From: Alphaproteobacteria bacterium
Lineage (GTDB): Bacteria; Pseudomonadota; Alphaproteobacteria; Micavibrionales; Micavibrionaceae
Assembly (NCBI GenBank): GCA_002701555.1
Contig: NZVS01000029.1
Location: 1-9,956 of the forward strand
Reading direction: 5' to 3'
Length of the DNA: 9,956 bases
Below, piece by piece: positions 6,436-9,956 of the stretch (within the stretch, counting starts at the first letter, position 1; each line of letters starts with the position of its first letter). Under the pieces are notes generated by a model. It had not been told where the DNA came from. It saw only the letters and a list, made by a program, of their open reading frames with translations, and made no database searches. Both the position numbers and the translations under genes were made by a program.

Positions 6436-7428
6436 TTATTCAAGATAGCTTTCAGGATTTAGAGTCTGGCTACCTTTGCGAAGCTCAAAATGAAGCTGGG
6501 GTGTTGAAACATTCCCTGTAGATCCAACTGTACCAATGGTTTGCCCTCTGGTTACTGCAGCACCTTTTTCTGTGAGGATACTATCCATATGTGCATAAGC
6601 AGTGACCCAGCCTTCATCATGTCTAACAAGAACAAGATTTCCATAGCTTTGAATTTTATCTCCTGTATATAAAACGACTCCGTTTTCTGAAACTCGGACC
6701 GGTGATCCTTTGACAGCGCGGATATTTATACCATCATTTTGAAGAGTATCTTTTTTAGGGCCGTAACTGGAAATAACATCGCCATGCACTGGACGCATAA
6801 ACTTTGTTCCTGAGCGAGCCGGAGGTCGGTCTAACGGAAGCTTTCTTAGAGGCTCAGCTATCTCTACAGGTTGCGGCAACTCATTTTGAGGCTCTTCTAA
6901 ACGTGTGGGCAAGGACTGCCAGACTACAGCTGGCCTGGATGGTAGCGCAGTACCTTGATCTACAGCAGGAATAGTTGCGGGAGCAGATTGTTTTTTAACA
7001 GTTGTAAAGCCTAGTCTGCTAAGGTTTCTTGAAGGAATTTGAAGATTCTGACCTGTTTTAATCACATACGGTGGCCTTAAATTGTTTAATCTGGCCAAAT
7101 CCGTAACATTCGTATCAAAAACTTGTGCAATGGTTCTTAAATCATCACCTTCCCGGATTTTATAGTTGGCAGGTGGCGGAAGCAAAATTCTTTGACCATA
7201 TGACAGTCTGTAAGGAGGACGAAAATTGTTTAGCTCAATAATATCTTGCATCGGCAGGTTATAGCGCTGGGAAATCTTATAAATAGTATCTCCATTTTCA
7301 GCGTAATGAACACCAGTTGACCCCGCTCCTGCTGTCTTACCATACATAAAAACACGAACATCCTGAGGTGAGCTCTGAGTGCAACTGCAAAGCACAATAG
7401 CCGCTATAATAAAAAAGAAATAACGCAT
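6436..7428 (-). CDS. NlpD-like LysM/M23 lipoprotein with degenerate peptidase domain
   Basis: Probable envelope lipoprotein that activates cell-wall amidases at division, as NlpD does. I place the start at 7428 (MRYFFFIIAAIVLCSC), where a hydrophobic signal and a lipobox with Cys16 follow at once. A start 34 codons upstream would overlap pcm and bury the signal. Two LysM domains (about 40-85 and 88-132) each contain a near-identical LNN-RPPY segment, suggesting internal duplication. A Pro-rich linker runs from about 145 to 207, then an M23/LytM domain to residue 330. The catalytic HxxxD is replaced by N231-DGI-N235 and the HxH motif reads QLH (311-313); only His280 and His313 remain, so it is probably not an active endopeptidase. 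It follows pcm by 14 bases, as in many proteobacteria where nlpD follows pcm. EnvC or DipM are related alternatives. Confidence 0.88.
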   Translation of the reverse strand: MRYFFFIIAAIVLCSCTQSSPQDVRVFMYGKTAGAGSTGVHYAENGDTIYKISQRYNLPMQDIIELNNFRPPYRLSYGQRILLPPPANYKIREGDDLRTIAQVFDTNVTDLARLNNLRPPYVIKTGQNLQIPSRNLSRLGFTTVKKQSAPATIPAVDQGTALPSRPAVVWQSLPTRLEEPQNELPQPVEIAEPLRKLPLDRPPARSGTKFMRPVHGDVISSYGPKKDTLQNDGINIRAVKGSPVRVSENGVVLYTGDKIQSYGNLVLVRHDEGWVTAYAHMDSILTEKGAAVTRGQTIGTVGSTGNVSTPQLHFELRKGSQTLNPESYLE

Positions 7429-7442
7429 AAATCTAAAAACAA

Positions 7443-8129
7443 TCAGGACTGGACTTCCCTGAGCTGTCCTTCTGTGTATGTGTTTCTGGTTACAACATTG
7501 GGTAATAAAGGTACAAAACGTACATCGCAAAGATCCTTGATTGCAAAGGTATCATCGCTTTCTTTTCTATAGCGCCTTAAAACTTGCTCGCCTGTATTTA
7601 ATTGCACAGGCGTTACCAAAATCCCACCATCGCCTAATTGATTAAGAAGTTCCTGAGGGGGAGAGTGCGTTGCGGCAGCAGTTAGCATAATACGGTTAAA
7701 CGGAGCTTGTTCAGGCCAGCCCTTCATACCGTCTGCTGCTATCGCCGTAATATTTCTTACTTTTAATTCTTCAAAACGACGTTCTGCCATTTCAAGCAAA
7801 GGTCTATGCCTTTCAATTGTATAAACGCGACGGCATAGATGGGATAAAACAGTCGCCTGATATCCTGACCCTGTACCTATTTCCAAAACTTTATCGCGTT
7901 CGTTTATATCAAGTGCTTGCGTCATAAGCGCCACTACAAAAGGCTGGCTAATAGTTTGCTCCAAGCCAATGGGTAAAGCCTTATTCTCATAAGCCTGATG
8001 ACGAATAGCGGCAGGAACAAAAGCCTCGCGCGGCGTTCTTTCAATTGCACTTAAAACCTCGGTATTGTAAATACCCAGGCTTCTGAGCTGCATAATCAGC
8101 CGGATTTTACGTGTATCAAGTTCGTTCAA
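7443..8129 (-). CDS. pcm: Protein-L-isoaspartate O-methyltransferase
   Basis: A cytoplasmic repair enzyme that uses S-adenosylmethionine to methylate isoaspartyl residues in aged proteins so they can revert to aspartate. Its 228 residues fit the family. Landmarks are PREAFVP (33-39), the conserved TISQPFVVALM (59-69), the SAM-binding motif VLEIGTGSGYQATVLSHL (81-98), the acidic end of strand 2 in VYTIERHRP, DGMKGWPEQAPFNRIMLTAA (133-152) and VRFVPL (203-208). The start is uncertain. TTG at 8129 preserves the usual N-terminal helix; the first ATG (8093) would remove 12 residues and begin at MQLRSLGI. Neither has a good Shine-Dalgarno. It lies between serS and the nlpD-like gene, with no surE gene before it. 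Confidence 0.93.
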   Translation of the reverse strand: MNELDTRKIRLIMQLRSLGIYNTEVLSAIERTPREAFVPAAIRHQAYENKALPIGLEQTISQPFVVALMTQALDINERDKVLEIGTGSGYQATVLSHLCRRVYTIERHRPLLEMAERRFEELKVRNITAIAADGMKGWPEQAPFNRIMLTAAATHSPPQELLNQLGDGGILVTPVQLNTGEQVLRRYRKESDDTFAIKDLCDVRFVPLLPNVVTRNTYTEGQLREVQS

Positions 8130-8182
8130 AACTAAACCGTTTTGTTTGAATTTATTTAACAGTGAAACGAATCGCTCTTGGG

Positions 8183-8211
8183 AAAAAGCGAGAAGACCTA
8201 TTTATTCTCGC
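8183..8211 (-). terminator. Intrinsic terminator overlapping the serS stop codon
   Basis: On the - strand, GCGAGAA (8205-8211) pairs perfectly with TTCTCGC (8188-8194) around a ten-base loop, followed at once by TTTTT (8183-8187). The loop contains the serS TAG stop, so the hairpin uses the last sense codons. This is the only hairpin plus T-run of standard form that I found in the window, and it should separate serS transcription from pcm-nlpD. The stem is modest (four G-C pairs) and the T-run is short, so termination may be partial. Confidence 0.6.
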
Positions 8212-9487
8212 CTAAAGGCAAGATTTTATCAAGCCCGCCCATATAAGGTTTTAATACATCAGGCACAAAAACCCCCTTATCTGAAGGGTCGTAATAGTTT
8301 TCCATGACGGCTACCAAGGCACGTCCTACGGCCAAACCTGAGCCGTTAAGTGTATGCACAAACTGCGTTTCCTTTGCACCCTGCTCTTTAAACCTTGCTT
8401 TCATGCGCCTTGCTTGAAAATCGCCACAGTTGGAACAGCTGGAGATTTCACGATAAGCATTTTGAGCTGGCAACCAAACCTCCAAATCGTAAGTTTTCAT
8501 CGCGCCAAAACCTGTATCACCGGCGCAAAGCACCATCGTTCTGAAAGGTAATTCAAGTTTGTTTAGAATATTTTCAGCACATCCTGTCATGCGTTCATGC
8601 TCGGACACACTGTCTTCAGGCTTGGTAACGGATACCATCTCGACTTTATAAAACTGGTGCTGGCGTATCATTCCGCGCGTATCGCGCCCAGCCGATCCTG
8701 CTTCTGAGCGAAAGCACGGTGTATATGCTGTAAAACGCTTGGGGAGGTCATCAGGCGACAGAATCATGTTAGCCACGATATTGGTTAAAGAAACTTCTGC
8801 TGTCGGAATAAGCCAGTGATCAGTTGTTGTTTTGAATAGATCTTCTGAAAATTTGGGTAGCTGGCCAGTGCCGTAAAGAGCGTTATCGCGCACCAAAAGC
8901 GGTGGGGAAACTTCAGTATATCCATGCTCCTGCGTCTGTACGTCTAACATGAATTGGGCAAGGGCACGTTCCATTCTGGCTAAACCGTTGCTTAAAAATA
9001 CAAAGCGAGAGCCAGACACTTTTGCTGCCACCTCTGCGTCGAACATTCCCAGCTCCTCACCTATTGACTGGTGGTCCGGCCAGTCAGAGTTTGGTGCTTT
9101 GGGAGACCCTGACTTGCGTAGCTCTCTATTTTCGCTCTCATCTGCGCCATCAGGCACATCATTACTCAAAAGGTTGGGCAACCTTGCCAGCAAATGATCC
9201 AGATCCTCACTCAGTTGTGCTTCTTTTTCCTCAAGCTCAGATACAGCTTGCTTAATGCCGGCAACCTCATCCATAAGGGCCTGCGCATCGCCGCCTTTGG
9301 ATTTAATCAGGCCTATTTCCTTTGATTTCTCATTACGTTGTTGCAACAGCGATTGCAATTCTGTTTGCGCCTCACGCTTTTTTTCATCGAGATCGAGTAT
9401 TTCAGATGTTTGTGGTTCAACTCCACGACGTGACCAATTTGCGTCGTATTCTTTTGGGTTTTCTCTGATCGCTTTTATATCGTGCAT
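8198..9487 (-). CDS. serS: Seryl-tRNA synthetase
   Basis: A class II aminoacyl-tRNA synthetase that charges tRNA-Ser, and also tRNA-Sec where present, with serine in the cytoplasm. Its 429 residues are typical. The N-terminal tRNA-binding arm (about 27-105) is a long antiparallel coiled coil rich in E, K, Q and L. The catalytic domain follows: LIPTAEVSLTN (226-236), where TAE contacts serine; motif 2 FRSEAGSAGRDTRGMIRQHQ (259-278); EVWLPAQNAYREISSCSNCGDFQARR split across 336-361; and motif 3 NGSGLAVGRALVAVMEN (381-397). All key residues look intact. The ATG start lies 46 bases from the divergent amidohydrolase start, with a weak AGGT-like RBS. Its stop codon lies inside a terminator hairpin, so it is probably expressed separately from pcm. 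No T-box leader could fit in the gap. Confidence 0.98.
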   Translation of the reverse strand: MHDIKAIRENPKEYDANWSRRGVEPQTSEILDLDEKKREAQTELQSLLQQRNEKSKEIGLIKSKGGDAQALMDEVAGIKQAVSELEEKEAQLSEDLDHLLARLPNLLSNDVPDGADESENRELRKSGSPKAPNSDWPDHQSIGEELGMFDAEVAAKVSGSRFVFLSNGLARMERALAQFMLDVQTQEHGYTEVSPPLLVRDNALYGTGQLPKFSEDLFKTTTDHWLIPTAEVSLTNIVANMILSPDDLPKRFTAYTPCFRSEAGSAGRDTRGMIRQHQFYKVEMVSVTKPEDSVSEHERMTGCAENILNKLELPFRTMVLCAGDTGFGAMKTYDLEVWLPAQNAYREISSCSNCGDFQARRMKARFKEQGAKETQFVHTLNGSGLAVGRALVAVMENYYDPSDKGVFVPDVLKPYMGGLDKILPLGENK

Positions 9488-9533
9488 AATTTTATCTTTA
9501 CCTGATTGCTTCTATCGTGTGAAATAGCTCTTT
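9488..9533. promoter_or_regulatory. Divergent intergenic gap between serS and the amidohydrolase gene
   Basis: Both genes start here and point outward, so at least one promoter must overlap this 46-base AT-rich gap or the adjoining coding ends. I could not pick convincing -35/-10 hexamers for either gene. Two full promoters with leaders do not fit without reaching into the genes, so their transcription may interfere. Confidence 0.35.
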
Positions 9534-9956
9534 ATGACTTATCCTTCATCCTCATTATCCCTAAAAGGTGTTTATACGCTTTGCAAGCCGGAAGATGATG
9601 GCAATATTGCCATTATATGTGATTCCCCGCATAGCGGAACCTTTTTTCCTAAAGATTTCCATTATAACTGCAAAAAGAAAGACCTTTTAAGGTTTTCTGA
9701 TTTATATGTAGACGAGCTTATGTCTGAGCTACCTTCCCTAGGCGTTACAACACTATCCGCCTTGTTTCCGCGCACTTATGTAGATGTTAACAGGCGACGC
9801 AACGATATTGATAAAACATTTTTTGAGACCTCTTGGGACGAAGAAGTAAGTCGCAAGGGGCGTGCAAAATCAGGACATGGAGTCATTTTTCAAAAAGCCT
9901 ATGACGGCATAAATATTTACGACCATAAACTTACCGCATCACATGTAAAACATAGA
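9534..9956 (+). CDS. N-formylglutamate amidohydrolase family protein, 3' partial
   Basis: This reading frame opens at ATG 9534, just after an in-frame TAG at 9525-9527, and runs for 141 codons to the window edge without a stop. The protein begins MTYPSSSLSLKGVYTL. It shows the family's metal-site motif CDSPHSGTFFP (29-39), FSDLYVDELMSEL (54-66), FPRTYVDVNRRRNDID (78-93) and GHGVIF (114-119), matching the N-terminal half of the FGase (PF05013) family of zinc hydrolases of about 260-290 residues. The named activity removes the formyl group from N-formylglutamate at the end of one histidine degradation route. No other hut gene is visible, so the true substrate could be another N-acyl or N-formyl compound. 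The RBS is weak. Confidence 0.88.
   Translation, partial: MTYPSSSLSLKGVYTLCKPEDDGNIAIICDSPHSGTFFPKDFHYNCKKKDLLRFSDLYVDELMSELPSLGVTTLSALFPRTYVDVNRRRNDIDKTFFETSWDEEVSRKGRAKSGHGVIFQKAYDGINIYDHKLTASHVKHR

Noticed and set aside
7429..7530. 34-codon N-terminal extension of the nlpD-like gene
   Set aside because: It lies inside the pcm coding end and would place charged residues before the lipoprotein signal; the start at 7428 gives a standard signal and lipobox.
8949..9527. Three overlapping + strand open frames opposite serS
   Set aside because: All lie against the conserved serS coding region, show low-complexity Ser/Leu/Arg composition and have no domain signature.

Overview
This window looks like a housekeeping stretch of an AT-leaning alphaproteobacterial chromosome. 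The evidence is a SecDF split into separate secD and secF genes behind yajC, a YajC that begins MFISQALAQ (a typical alphaproteobacterial YajC start), an Mth938/NDUFAF3-like gene directly after secF, an NDUFAF6-like squalene/phytoene-synthase-fold protein, a folate/FAD-type TrmFO and an Fe-type SOD. I cannot name the genus. Coding density is high, no gene-free stretch reaches 300 bases, and I see no rRNA, tRNA, CRISPR array, insertion sequence or prophage gene.

Layout from left to right. (1) trmFO, + strand, lacking its first few codons at the window edge. (2) A 55-base convergent gap that holds a perfect DnaA-box 9-mer. (3) An NDUFAF6-like gene, - strand, divergent from (4) sodB, + strand. 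(5) A compact - strand block, read from right to left: yajC, secD, secF and an Mth938/NDUFAF3-like gene, with gaps of 28, 14 and 8 bases, converging on sodB. (6) Upstream of that block, also on the - strand: serS, then pcm, then an nlpD-like lipoprotein gene. A hairpin-plus-T-tract terminator at the serS stop codon probably makes serS its own transcription unit. (7) At the right edge, divergent from serS, the first 141 codons of an N-formylglutamate amidohydrolase-family gene that runs out of the window.

How the genes fit together. YajC, SecD and SecF form the accessory complex of the Sec translocon and use the proton-motive force to help export and membrane insertion. The two genes nearest to them on the left resemble mitochondrial complex I assembly factors (NDUFAF3 and NDUFAF6), so this neighbourhood may couple membrane-protein insertion to respiratory complex assembly. 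sodB sits between those two homologues on the opposite strand. The nlpD-like protein is an outer-membrane lipoprotein with two LysM domains and a catalytically degenerate M23 domain, so it is probably an activator of cell-wall amidases. Pcm is a protein-repair methyltransferase. serS and trmFO serve translation and tRNA modification.

I found no clearly new multi-gene system. The best leads are the Sec/complex I assembly neighbourhood, the loss of both aspartate-rich motifs in the synthase-fold protein, the histone-H1-like lysine tail on YajC, and the terminator at the serS-pcm junction, where a surE gene would often lie. All product calls rest on motif recognition by eye, without database searches.
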